In this document: one piece after another, positions 1 to 6,294 of the stretch | Layout: each line of letters starts with the position of its first letter | Numbering within the stretch: the first letter of the stretch is position 1 | DNA from: Candidatus Hydrogenedentota bacterium | GTDB lineage: Bacteria > Hydrogenedentota > Hydrogenedentia > Hydrogenedentiales > CAITNO01 | Assembly (NCBI GenBank): GCA_903922535.1 | Contig: CAIXUF010000231.1 | Coordinates: 1-10,398 of the forward strand | DNA: 10,398 nt | Direction of reading: 5' to 3' | Notes under the pieces: model-generated | Databases searched by the model: none | What the model was told of the DNA's origin: nothing | The model's input: only the letters and a program-made list of their open reading frames with translations | Program-made: the position numbers and the translations under genes

Positions 1-1037
1 CGATGACATTCTCCAACCCCGACGGCAGCTTTGAAATGAGCGTCAACGCAGGCGCCTACCGGCTCGAGGCCACGGCCGAGGGCTACGCCCCCGTGCGCAT
101 GGAGGTGGACGTGCAGGCGGGCCAGGTCATGGACGGCGTGAAGCTGGTGCTGGACAACAAGGGCGGCACCATTTCGGGCACCGTCTACGCCGGCGACGGC
201 GCCAGTGTGCAGGGCGCCCAGGTGACCCTGATCGAGGCGGCCAGCCCCGCCGAGGCGATGATGATGATGGCCTCGCCCCAGAACGCCAAAACACAGCAGG
301 TGGGCGCCGACGGATCCTTCCTCTTTGAGAACCTCGCCGCAAGCTCCTATATCGTGGTGGCCAAGCACCCGCGCTACGCCACCGGAACGAGCGAGGTGAT
401 CGACATCGCCCAGGGCGGCAAGCAGGACAATGTGCGTGTGCGCCTCAGCACCGGCGGCGGCGTCGAGGGCTATGTCTACCGCGACGGCAAGGTGTCCGCG
501 GGCGCGGTGGTCATGGTGGTGGGCAACGGCGCCACCAAGAACGCCACCACCGACCAGAGCGGGCATTACATGGTCGACGGGCTCTCCACCGGAACCTACC
601 AGGCGATGGTCACCGAGATCTCCAGCGGCGACATCAACAGCATTTACGGTGCCCGCGGCCTGCAGGTGACCGTCCAGGAAGGCCAGACGGCGCGCTGCGA
701 CTTTGGCAGCCAGACCGGCGCCCGCATTGAGGGTCAGTGCGCCCCCGGACCCACCAGCATGCTGGGCGGACGCGTCGTGCTGCACGCGCCGGGCGGCAGC
801 CCCGTGCCGCTGGGCGGCATGGCCGACATACAGCAACTGATGGACCAGAGCACCGGCATCAACCCGATGGGCACCTTCACCCTCGAGGACGTGCCCCAGG
901 GCGACTGGCAGCTCGACGTGTATTACTTTGAACTTGGCGGGCCGAACCCGCTGCAGGTGCGCTATGTCCACACGCAGGTGGTGACCGTGGCGGAATCGCA
1001 GGTGATTCCGCTGCAACTGAACATTTCAAACTTCTAA
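1..1037 (+). CDS. Carboxypeptidase-regulatory-like repeat protein, C-terminal part (partial)
   Basis: The reading frame is open at the left edge, so the true start and any signal peptide lie outside the window; 344 full codons are visible from base 3. The protein is a string of beta-sandwich repeats of the carboxypeptidase regulatory-like (CarboxypepD_reg) type. Each runs from a G-x-V/I-x-G-x-V-Y opening (near residues 54-62 and 152-158, more weakly at 241) through a D-G-S-F or S-G-H-Y step to an L-x-x-G-x-Y strand (A-G-A-Y-R-L at 16-21, S-T-G-T-Y at 195-199). About four units can be made out, the first cut by the edge. Residues 86-89 are four methionines encoded by (ATG)4. No catalytic site, LPxTG signal or C-terminal membrane anchor is seen, and the protein ends in a beta strand. 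Such proteins are usually exported and serve as structural or adhesive modules. It sits 10 bases before the ATPase gene, so it is probably co-expressed with the transporter; a functional link is inference. The family call is good, the role unknown. Confidence 0.8.
   Translation, partial: MTFSNPDGSFEMSVNAGAYRLEATAEGYAPVRMEVDVQAGQVMDGVKLVLDNKGGTISGTVYAGDGASVQGAQVTLIEAASPAEAMMMMASPQNAKTQQVGADGSFLFENLAASSYIVVAKHPRYATGTSEVIDIAQGGKQDNVRVRLSTGGGVEGYVYRDGKVSAGAVVMVVGNGATKNATTDQSGHYMVDGLSTGTYQAMVTEISSGDINSIYGARGLQVTVQEGQTARCDFGSQTGARIEGQCAPGPTSMLGGRVVLHAPGGSPVPLGGMADIQQLMDQSTGINPMGTFTLEDVPQGDWQLDVYYFELGGPNPLQVRYVHTQVVTVAESQVIPLQLNISNF
258..269 (+). repeat. (ATG)4 trinucleotide run inside the repeat-protein gene
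   Basis: Four consecutive ATG codons encode Met86-Met89 (numbered from the first visible ATG) in a loop of the second visible beta-sandwich domain. The run is in frame, so gain or loss of a unit would only lengthen or shorten the loop. Confidence 0.6.
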
Positions 1038-1047
1038 CGAGGCGGAA

Positions 1048-1965
1048 ATGGCCCTGATTGAACTCGAAGATCTGGTGGTGAGCTACGGCGGTCTGCGCGC
1101 GCTCAACGGTGTCACATGCGCCCTCTCCGAGGGAGCGGTCGGTCTGCTCGGCCCCAACGGCGCGGGCAAGAGCACCATCATCAAGACACTGCTCGGCTTC
1201 ATCCGGCCCGAATCGGGCCACGTGCGCGTGATGGGACTGGCCCTGCCGGACAATGCACTCCAGGTGCGCCAGAAAATGGGCTACATGCCCGAACGCGAGG
1301 CGTCGAGCCCGAAGATCAGCGCGGTGTCTTTCCTGACCTACTGCGGGCGGCTCTTCGGCATGTCCCGGGTGGACGCCATGGAGCGCACGCACGAGGTGCT
1401 GAACTACGTGGGGCTCGGCGAGGCGCGCTACCGGAACATGGAGACCTACTCCACCGGAATGCTGCAGCGGGTCAAGCTGGCGCAAGCCCTGGTGCATGAC
1501 CCCAAGCTCCTGTTCCTGGACGAGCCGACCAACGGCCTGGACCCGGACGGGCGCATCGAAATGCTGGAACTGGTCCGCGAGGTCGCCTCGCGGCGCGGCG
1601 TCACCGTCATCCTCTCCTCCCACCTGCTGCCGGACGTGCAGCACGTGTGCGAGCGGGTGGTGATGATCAACCGCGGCAAGGTGATCCGGGACGGGCAGCT
1701 CAGCGACCTGATGGCCCCGCAGGACCACCGTTTCGAGATGCGGCTGCGCGACCTGGAGCCGGAATTCTTGGCGAACGTGTCCGCGCGCGGCGTGACGTGG
1801 GTGAAGATCCAGCCGTCCGGCAATCTCCTGGTGACCCTGCCGGAGGACATGTGTACGGGCGATCTGTTTGAAACCGCGAGATCGGTGGGGACGCAGGTGC
1901 GTCATTTCCGGCCGTCGCGACAGTCATTGGAAGAGGCGTTCATCGAAGCGATCGGGGAGGGCTGA
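1048..1965 (+). CDS. ABC transporter ATP-binding protein 1 (ABC-2 exporter type)
   Basis: This 305-residue protein is a cytoplasmic ATPase that would power the adjacent permease. Walker A is G-P-N-G-A-G-K-S-T at residues 35-43. The signature loop is the degenerate Y-S-T-G-M at 134-138, followed by L-Q-R-V-K-L-A-Q-A-L. Walker B is L-L-F-L-D-E-P at 154-160 with catalytic Glu159, the D-loop is N-G-L-D-P at 162-166, and the switch histidine is His192 in S-S-H. The Q-loop position holds Glu82 (Y-M-P-E), a common variant in NatA/CcmA-like exporters. The nucleotide-binding domain fills about residues 3-220; the remaining ~85 residues form the C-terminal extension typical of ABC-2 ATPases, ending L-E-E-A-F-I-E-A-I. 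The start is supported by GAGG five to six bases upstream. It follows the repeat-protein gene by 10 bases and precedes permease 1 by 3, so it is mid-operon. All catalytic residues are present. The substrate is unknown. Confidence 0.93.
   Translation: MALIELEDLVVSYGGLRALNGVTCALSEGAVGLLGPNGAGKSTIIKTLLGFIRPESGHVRVMGLALPDNALQVRQKMGYMPEREASSPKISAVSFLTYCGRLFGMSRVDAMERTHEVLNYVGLGEARYRNMETYSTGMLQRVKLAQALVHDPKLLFLDEPTNGLDPDGRIEMLELVREVASRRGVTVILSSHLLPDVQHVCERVVMINRGKVIRDGQLSDLMAPQDHRFEMRLRDLEPEFLANVSARGVTWVKIQPSGNLLVTLPEDMCTGDLFETARSVGTQVRHFRPSRQSLEEAFIEAIGEG
1954..1960 (+). promoter_or_regulatory. Ribosome binding site that fixes a GTG start
   Basis: GGGGAGG lies 8 bases before the GTG at 1969, inside the last codons of ATPase 1. 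No ATG lies close by in this frame, and the family's N-terminal Y-E-Q-T-Y-R-N-Y-E-G stretch begins right after this GTG, so the GTG start is preferred. Confidence 0.65.
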
Positions 1966-1968
1966 TCT

Positions 1969-2844
1969 GTGCCTGTCTATGAGCAAACATACCGAAACTA
2001 CGAGGGCGGGCTGCGGCACCAGTTCCGGTGGTGGATCGTGGTCGAGCAGGAATTCCGCGTGCTGTCGCGCTCGCGCATCTTCAAGATGCTCGTGCTGCTG
2101 GCCGGACTGCATGTGATCTTCCGGGTCCTGCAGGTGGTCGGCTACGACGTGATCGTGCAGGACCCCAACCACCCCATGGCCCCGCTGCTCAAGCAGATAG
2201 AGGTCATCGTGGTGAACGGCAAGATGTTCTTTGACTTCGTCCGGCTCCAGACGCCGCTCATGTTCATCACACTGCTTTACGCGGGGTCGGGCATGATATG
2301 CAACGACATCCGCAACAACCTGATGGAGATCTACTTCTCCAAGCCGCTGCGCTGGTACGACTACGTGCTCGGCAAGGTGCTGGCTCTCATCCTGCTCGGC
2401 CTGGCGCTCACCGCCCTTCCCGTGGTTCTGGTGCTCGTGCAGCACAACCTGCTGCTGCCCGGCATGCAGACACTGAAAGACTCCCTGTTCTGGGGCGGCG
2501 CCGCGATCGGCTTTTCTTTGGCCGTCGTGATTCCCACCGCCCTGAGCATCCTCGCCTGTTCGGCGCTGATGCCCGGCCAGAACTATGCGGCCATCACGGT
2601 GTTCATGCTGCTCATCGCCAATTCAACCATGGCCGGTCTGCTTGCCGGCGCCCTGCGGGAAAGAAACTACATGGTGCTGTCGTTTCCGATGGCGCTCGAC
2701 CGGATCGGGCAGCAGTTCTTCCAGGAAACGCGCCTCTACTTTGAGCTGCGCTGGGAATGGTCGCTTGCGTATGTGGGGGTGGTCTGCCTGATTGCGCTGT
2801 GGATCATCATGTGGCGCGCACGGCGCGCGGAGGTGGCGGCATGA
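1969..2844 (+). CDS. ABC-2 type permease 1
   Basis: This 291-residue integral membrane protein would form the transmembrane half of the exporter with ATPase 1. About six hydrophobic segments can be drawn, near residues 38-58, 95-112, 132-157, 174-199, 205-228 and 264-283. After the second comes the ABC-2 cytoplasmic element C-N-D-I-R-N-N-L-M-E-I-Y-F-S-K-P-L-R at 111-128, the counterpart of the E-x-G-T-L-x-x-L-L-x-x-P-x-x-R motif of this family. The N-terminus, V-Y-E-Q-T-Y-R-N-Y-E-G, is a cytoplasmic lead-in I associate with one ABC-2 permease group. The start is GTG with a strong ribosome binding site. The 3' end overlaps the ATG of ATPase 2 by four bases (ATGA), implying coupled translation. 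The positively charged C-terminus (W-R-A-R-R) suits a cytoplasmic location. The fold class is clear, the substrate is not. Confidence 0.88.
   Translation: MPVYEQTYRNYEGGLRHQFRWWIVVEQEFRVLSRSRIFKMLVLLAGLHVIFRVLQVVGYDVIVQDPNHPMAPLLKQIEVIVVNGKMFFDFVRLQTPLMFITLLYAGSGMICNDIRNNLMEIYFSKPLRWYDYVLGKVLALILLGLALTALPVVLVLVQHNLLLPGMQTLKDSLFWGGAAIGFSLAVVIPTALSILACSALMPGQNYAAITVFMLLIANSTMAGLLAGALRERNYMVLSFPMALDRIGQQFFQETRLYFELRWEWSLAYVGVVCLIALWIIMWRARRAEVAA
2829..2834 (+). promoter_or_regulatory. Ribosome binding site for ATPase 2
   Basis: GGAGGT lies 6 bases before the ATG at 2841 and inside the end of the permease 1 gene. It selects this ATG over the in-frame upstream codon at 2757, which would add 28 residues lying wholly within permease 1. 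Confidence 0.7.
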
Positions 2845-3758
2845 GCGCGATTATCGAGGCACATTCCCTGTCCAAGTGGTTTGGCGAGGTGATGGCAATC
2901 AACAACCTGGACCTCGTGATTGAGCCGGGGGTCACCGGCCTGCTGGGGCCCAACGGCGCGGGCAAAAGCACCTTCATCAAACTCGCGCTGGGCCTGCACG
3001 GACCGAGCCGCGGCGGGGTGCGCGTGCTGGGCGAACGGCCCCGAAACAACATGCGCGTGCTTCAGCGCATCGGATACTGCCCCGAGATCGACAACTTCTA
3101 CGACAACACCACAGGCTTTGAGTTCGTCTACTGGCTCAACCGGTACTGGGGCATGGGTTCCCGCACGGCGGCCGTCAAGGCGGAGGAGGCCTGCGAGATG
3201 GTGCGCATGACCGGGCGCATGCACGACCCGATCGAGGAGTACAGCAAGGGCATGCGCCAGCGCATCAAGATCGCCCAGGCGCTTTCGTCCCATCCCGAAC
3301 TGCTCTTTCTGGACGAGCCCATGAACGGTCTGGACCCCCAGGGCCGCGACGAGATGTACTCGCTCATCCAGCAGTTGGGCGAGTCCGGGCTTTCGGTCAT
3401 CGTGAGCAGCCACATCCTCTATGAAATCGAGCGGATCACCGACAGCGTGGTACTGCTCTACAACGGCGCGCTCATTGCCCAGGGCCGGGTGCGCGACATC
3501 CGCGAACTGATTGACCGCCATCCCCACACGGTCCGCATCCAGAGCCCCGACCCGCGCCCGCTGGCGCGCGAGTTCGCGGGCGATCCGGGCATCATGATTA
3601 TCGAGGTGGAAAAAGACGCGGTCATCGTGCGGACACGCGACCCGAACGGCTGCTATCAGAAACTGAACAACCTGATGCTGGAGGGACGGATGCCGATTAC
3701 CTCAATGGAATGCTCCGACGACAGTCTCCAGGCCGTTTTCGACTATCTGACGAAATAA
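2841..3758 (+). CDS. ABC transporter ATP-binding protein 2 (ABC-2 exporter type)
   Basis: This second ATPase is also 305 residues and a diverged paralogue of the first. Walker A is G-P-N-G-A-G-K-S-T at 36-44, the signature loop is Y-S-K-G-M at 134-138, Walker B is L-L-F-L-D-E-P at 154-160 with Glu159, the D-loop is N-G-L-D-P at 162-166, and the switch histidine is His191. The Q-loop position is again Glu82 (Y-C-P-E). From Gly78 to the D-loop the two ATPases align almost without gaps. Beyond about residue 215 lies a C-terminal extension that differs from ATPase 1, suggesting a different regulatory or permease contact. The start at 2841 is chosen for its GGAGGT site and the ATGA overlap with permease 1. 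It precedes permease 2 by 15 bases, which is its likely partner. All catalytic residues look intact. The substrate cannot be inferred. Confidence 0.93.
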   Translation: MSAIIEAHSLSKWFGEVMAINNLDLVIEPGVTGLLGPNGAGKSTFIKLALGLHGPSRGGVRVLGERPRNNMRVLQRIGYCPEIDNFYDNTTGFEFVYWLNRYWGMGSRTAAVKAEEACEMVRMTGRMHDPIEEYSKGMRQRIKIAQALSSHPELLFLDEPMNGLDPQGRDEMYSLIQQLGESGLSVIVSSHILYEIERITDSVVLLYNGALIAQGRVRDIRELIDRHPHTVRIQSPDPRPLAREFAGDPGIMIIEVEKDAVIVRTRDPNGCYQKLNNLMLEGRMPITSMECSDDSLQAVFDYLTK

Positions 3759-3773
3759 GGGAAACAGGAAGAC

Positions 3774-4655
3774 ATGAACCACGACGAGACCGCCGCACTG
3801 CTGTTGCGCCCCGAGGCGCGCCCCAAGCGGGCTGGCTACATCAATGCCGTGCTGGGAAGCGCGGCGCACGCCGTGACCATCATCATGCGCCGCAAGCGCT
3901 TTGCGCTCGCGGCCATCATCGCGTTCATGCCCGTGCTCATTCCGCTGGCGCTGGCCTTCCTGTCAAAGGCGGCCTTTGCCGACGAGGGCAACGTGATCTT
4001 TGTGCGCCTGTGCGAGCAGTTGGACATGCCCGTGCTCGCGCCCCTGCTCGCGCTGTTCTTCGCGAGCATGCTGGTGGCCGAGGACATCGAAACCCAGACC
4101 ATCCCCTACGTGCTCACCCGACCCATCCCCCGCTCCGCCTGGGTGCTGGGACGCTTCCTGGCCTATCTGCTGGTGGCGACGTCCATCCTCGGCCTGTCCA
4201 TCGCCATGACCTTCGCCGCGTCGGCAACGTTGTCAAAACTCAGCCTGACCAACACAAACGACCTGCTGCTGCTGGGCCATTACATTCTGGTCGCCCTCGC
4301 GGCGCTGACCGCGTACGGCGCGCTCGCCGTGTTTCTCGGCGTTTTCACCAAGCGGCCGATTGTGTACGGCGTGCTGCTGCTCTACGGATGGCAGAAGATT
4401 GCCCTGATTATCCCGGGCGTGGTCGATTTCCTCACCATAGCCAAGTATGTGGAGGCGCTGTATCCCGCACTGGCGACGCAGCGCAATGTCGTGGAGGTGC
4501 AGACCGCCCTGGGCACCTTCCAAAAGCAGGTGTTCGCGGTCACCGCCACCCGGGCCGTGATCATAATTCTTCTGGTGACCGGGGCATTCCTTGTGTCCAG
4601 CATCATCGCCGTGCGCCGCCGCGAATACGGCACCGGGCAGGCGGCGGGGAGCTGA
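3774..4655 (+). CDS. ABC-2 type permease 2
   Basis: This 293-residue membrane protein is the likely partner of ATPase 2. A cytoplasmic N-terminus of about 40 residues rich in Arg/Lys leads into hydrophobic segments near 42-63, 84-103, 124-150, 164-190, 197-214 and 258-280. After the second comes the family motif V-A-E-D-I-E-T-Q-T-I-P-Y-V-L-T-R-P-I-P-R at 101-120, close to the E-D-x-x-x-x-T-L-x-x-L-L-x-x-P consensus of ABC-2 permeases. A longer loop of about 40 residues (215-257) lies before the last segment and could face the periplasm. The start ATG has AGGA four bases upstream. The gene ends two bases before the next start. It is more distant from permease 1 than the two ATPases are from each other, which suggests a hetero-oligomeric channel or two separate exporters rather than a recent duplication. 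Confidence 0.86.
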   Translation: MNHDETAALLLRPEARPKRAGYINAVLGSAAHAVTIIMRRKRFALAAIIAFMPVLIPLALAFLSKAAFADEGNVIFVRLCEQLDMPVLAPLLALFFASMLVAEDIETQTIPYVLTRPIPRSAWVLGRFLAYLLVATSILGLSIAMTFAASATLSKLSLTNTNDLLLLGHYILVALAALTAYGALAVFLGVFTKRPIVYGVLLLYGWQKIALIIPGVVDFLTIAKYVEALYPALATQRNVVEVQTALGTFQKQVFAVTATRAVIIILLVTGAFLVSSIIAVRRREYGTGQAAGS

Positions 4656-4657
4656 TC

Positions 4658-6088
4658 ATGGGCAGCCGCGCAAGGCGCGACATTCGGCGCAACCTGCTGC
4701 TCATCCTGCTCGCCCTGGTGGCGCTGGGCGGGATGATTGCCTTTGTCGGCATTGTGCAGGGAGGGGTGGTGCCCGTGCTGATGCCGGAGGAGCGGGCCAA
4801 GTTCCTCGAACACCGCGCCGACGTGACGGGCAACGGGTTTTCCGACCTGCTCGACGCCTGCAAAGCGCTGGAGGGGCTCGGGCCGGTGCCGCAGTGCGAG
4901 GACCTGCTGAGAACGGGCAAGCTCAGTTTGCGGCGGCCCATGAACCCCCAGAATCCCCTGGAAACCTCCGATGCGCTGGGGCGGTACATGGGCGCGAACT
5001 CCTTCTGCCCAAACGATGATCCCCGCTTCAAAGAGTATATGGACAAGACGGACGCTGTCCTGCCCGCGGTCCAGACGGCCCTGGCCAAACCCTTCATTTT
5101 CCGCAGCAGCGTGTCCATTGTGGGGGACTCCAGACAGCCCGATCCGTTGGCGCCCGTGAACAATCTCGTCCGCCGCCTGTGCGCGTTCGCCCGATACGAC
5201 AGCATCATAACCGGTGACACCGCGAAGGCTGTGGCCATGCTTCAGAGCGCCATCGCGATTGGCCGCAAGCTCGAAGAATCGGGCTCCTTCGACCTGCATG
5301 TCGGCAATTCCAACCACCCTGCCGGCCGGGAAGGCTTTTTCAGGTTCGGGCTGAGTCTCAGCGACGAATCTCCCTGGACGACAGCTCCGGTGCTCGCGAA
5401 ATACGCCGTGGACCGCAATGAATCCCTCGATGCGCTGCTCGATATGACCCGCCCGGTGCTGGACGAGCCTTCGGACCGGTCGCAGTTGCTCTTCGCATAC
5501 TGCATGATGCTGGATGATCTGTTGGAGGGCACGCAGGTGCCGTCGGACCTGGACATGGGCCATCGCCTGATCATGGCCATGGTGACCCGGACCGCGCGCC
5601 GGGATGCGCGGATTTTGGCAGAGCAGGAAACGGCCATACGCGGGGCAGTAAACGGCCCGCTCGGTGAATTCCCGGCAGCGATTCGCAAGATTGCCGGCGA
5701 GGGCGGCATCTTCGGCCCCAAATTCTTGTACTTCGAAATGGCCCTCATGAACGTGAGATCCGTGCTTGAAGGGCGCAGAATAGTTGCGGCACTTGCCGTG
5801 CGGGTAGAGGCGTTCCGAAAGGACCACGGGGACTATCCCGAAAAACTGGACGAACTGCTTCCGCAGTATCTTTCCAAAATCCCCGTGCATCCGTCGTCCG
5901 GGAAGCCCTTGGATTACACAAAATACAAGGAGGGCTATGTGATATCCGAGAATGGCGCCTCAGGCATGTCCGGCATGAACCGCATGTACCCCCGCGAGGA
6001 CATTACCATCGACACGCGCGTCATTCCGGCCCTCACCCCGTCGGTTGGTTCAGGCATTTCCCTGCCCCCAGGTTCCATCGCCCGCTGA
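4658..6088 (+). CDS. Single-pass membrane protein with pseudopilin-like C-terminal module, function unknown
   Basis: I do not recognise a named family for this 476-residue protein. The N-terminus is basic (M-G-S-R-A-R-R-D-I-R-R) and is followed by one hydrophobic segment at about 12-33, so it is probably anchored in the inner membrane with the bulk outside the cytoplasm. Residues 40-370 are mostly helical in character with no motif I can name. Residues 372-431 resemble the C-terminal part of GspG-type pseudopilins: a helix (R-I-V-A-A-L-A-V-R-V-E-A-F-R-K) running into H-G-D-Y-P-E-K-L-D-E-L-L-P-Q-Y-L, then I-P-V-H-P-x-x-G-K-P-L-D-Y and G-Y-V-I-S-E-N-G. There is no prepilin peptidase site, so it is not a true pilin. 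The last 20 residues are Pro/Ser/Gly-rich. GGGGAG lies 6 bases before the ATG, and the gene begins 2 bases after permease 2, making it the last gene of the operon. It could be an extracytoplasmic partner of the transporter; that is inference. Confidence 0.75.
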   Translation: MGSRARRDIRRNLLLILLALVALGGMIAFVGIVQGGVVPVLMPEERAKFLEHRADVTGNGFSDLLDACKALEGLGPVPQCEDLLRTGKLSLRRPMNPQNPLETSDALGRYMGANSFCPNDDPRFKEYMDKTDAVLPAVQTALAKPFIFRSSVSIVGDSRQPDPLAPVNNLVRRLCAFARYDSIITGDTAKAVAMLQSAIAIGRKLEESGSFDLHVGNSNHPAGREGFFRFGLSLSDESPWTTAPVLAKYAVDRNESLDALLDMTRPVLDEPSDRSQLLFAYCMMLDDLLEGTQVPSDLDMGHRLIMAMVTRTARRDARILAEQETAIRGAVNGPLGEFPAAIRKIAGEGGIFGPKFLYFEMALMNVRSVLEGRRIVAALAVRVEAFRKDHGDYPEKLDELLPQYLSKIPVHPSSGKPLDYTKYKEGYVISENGASGMSGMNRMYPREDITIDTRVIPALTPSVGSGISLPPGSIAR

Positions 6089-6107
6089 GCGCCTGACCAT
6101 CCTTGGC

Positions 6108-6140
6108 GGTGAATGCACGATTGAATTGTGCAAACTCACC
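6108..6140 (+). terminator. Terminator-like stem-loop after the plus-strand operon
   Basis: Nineteen bases after the operon's last stop codon, GGTGA (6108-6112) pairs with TCACC (6136-6140), and inside it TGCACGA (6114-6120) pairs with TTGTGCA (6126-6132), one G-T wobble included, around a TTGAA loop. No T-run follows, so intrinsic termination is uncertain; it may act as a 3'-end stabiliser. Confidence 0.35.
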
Positions 6141-6144
6141 CAAA

Positions 6145-6264
6145 GCCATGGACAACAAGGACTCCACGGACTTACATCCAAGTCATCCGCCCGGTCAAGT
6201 CCACCACCCCGTCCACCCCGTCCACCCCGTCCACCCCGTCCATATCGTCCATATCGTCCATGGC
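6145..6264. repeat. 120-bp inverted element built of 9-bp phased GGAC / GTCC units
   Basis: The ends are a perfect 9-bp inverted repeat: GCCATGGAC at 6145-6153 and GTCCATGGC at 6256-6264. GGAC recurs at 6150, 6159 and 6168 on the left. GTCC recurs at 6199, 6211, 6220, 6229, 6238, 6247 and 6256 on the right, every 9 bases except for the first interval of 12. The right arm contains four copies of CCACCCCGT (6204-6239) and two of CCATATCGT (6240-6257). The arms pair in register: 6159-6162 with 6247-6250 and 6168-6171 with 6238-6241, separated by symmetric 5x5 internal loops. It fills most of the gap between the convergent genes. No transposase is near. Translations of the repeat in any frame are low-complexity strings and not genes. 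Confidence 0.8.
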
Positions 6265-6294
6265 CGTCAAGGCCAACCCGGTCGCCGTTCCCCG

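Noticed and set aside
877..1905. Minus-strand open frame of 342 codons opposite ATPase 1
   Set aside because: It is opposite a clear ABC ATPase and has no domain of its own.
3710..4657. Upstream in-frame extension of the 476-residue protein
   Set aside because: It overlaps permease 2 completely in another frame and translates to Arg/Pro/Ala-rich sequence. The ATG at 4658 with GGGGAG before it is the sound start.
4382..5890. Minus-strand open frame of 502 codons opposite permease 2 and the 476-residue protein
   Set aside because: It spans two plus-strand genes and their junction, and its composition (many His, Arg, Gln, Val) is that of a reverse-strand shadow.
6204..6257. Possible CRISPR array
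   Set aside because: Units are 9 bases, directly abutting, with no spacers, and no cas genes are near.
6261..6275. TGGCC-GTCAA-GGCCA as a PBP1C terminator
   Set aside because: Only a 5-bp stem, no T-run on the minus strand, and it overlaps the end of the phased element. Too weak to list as a feature.
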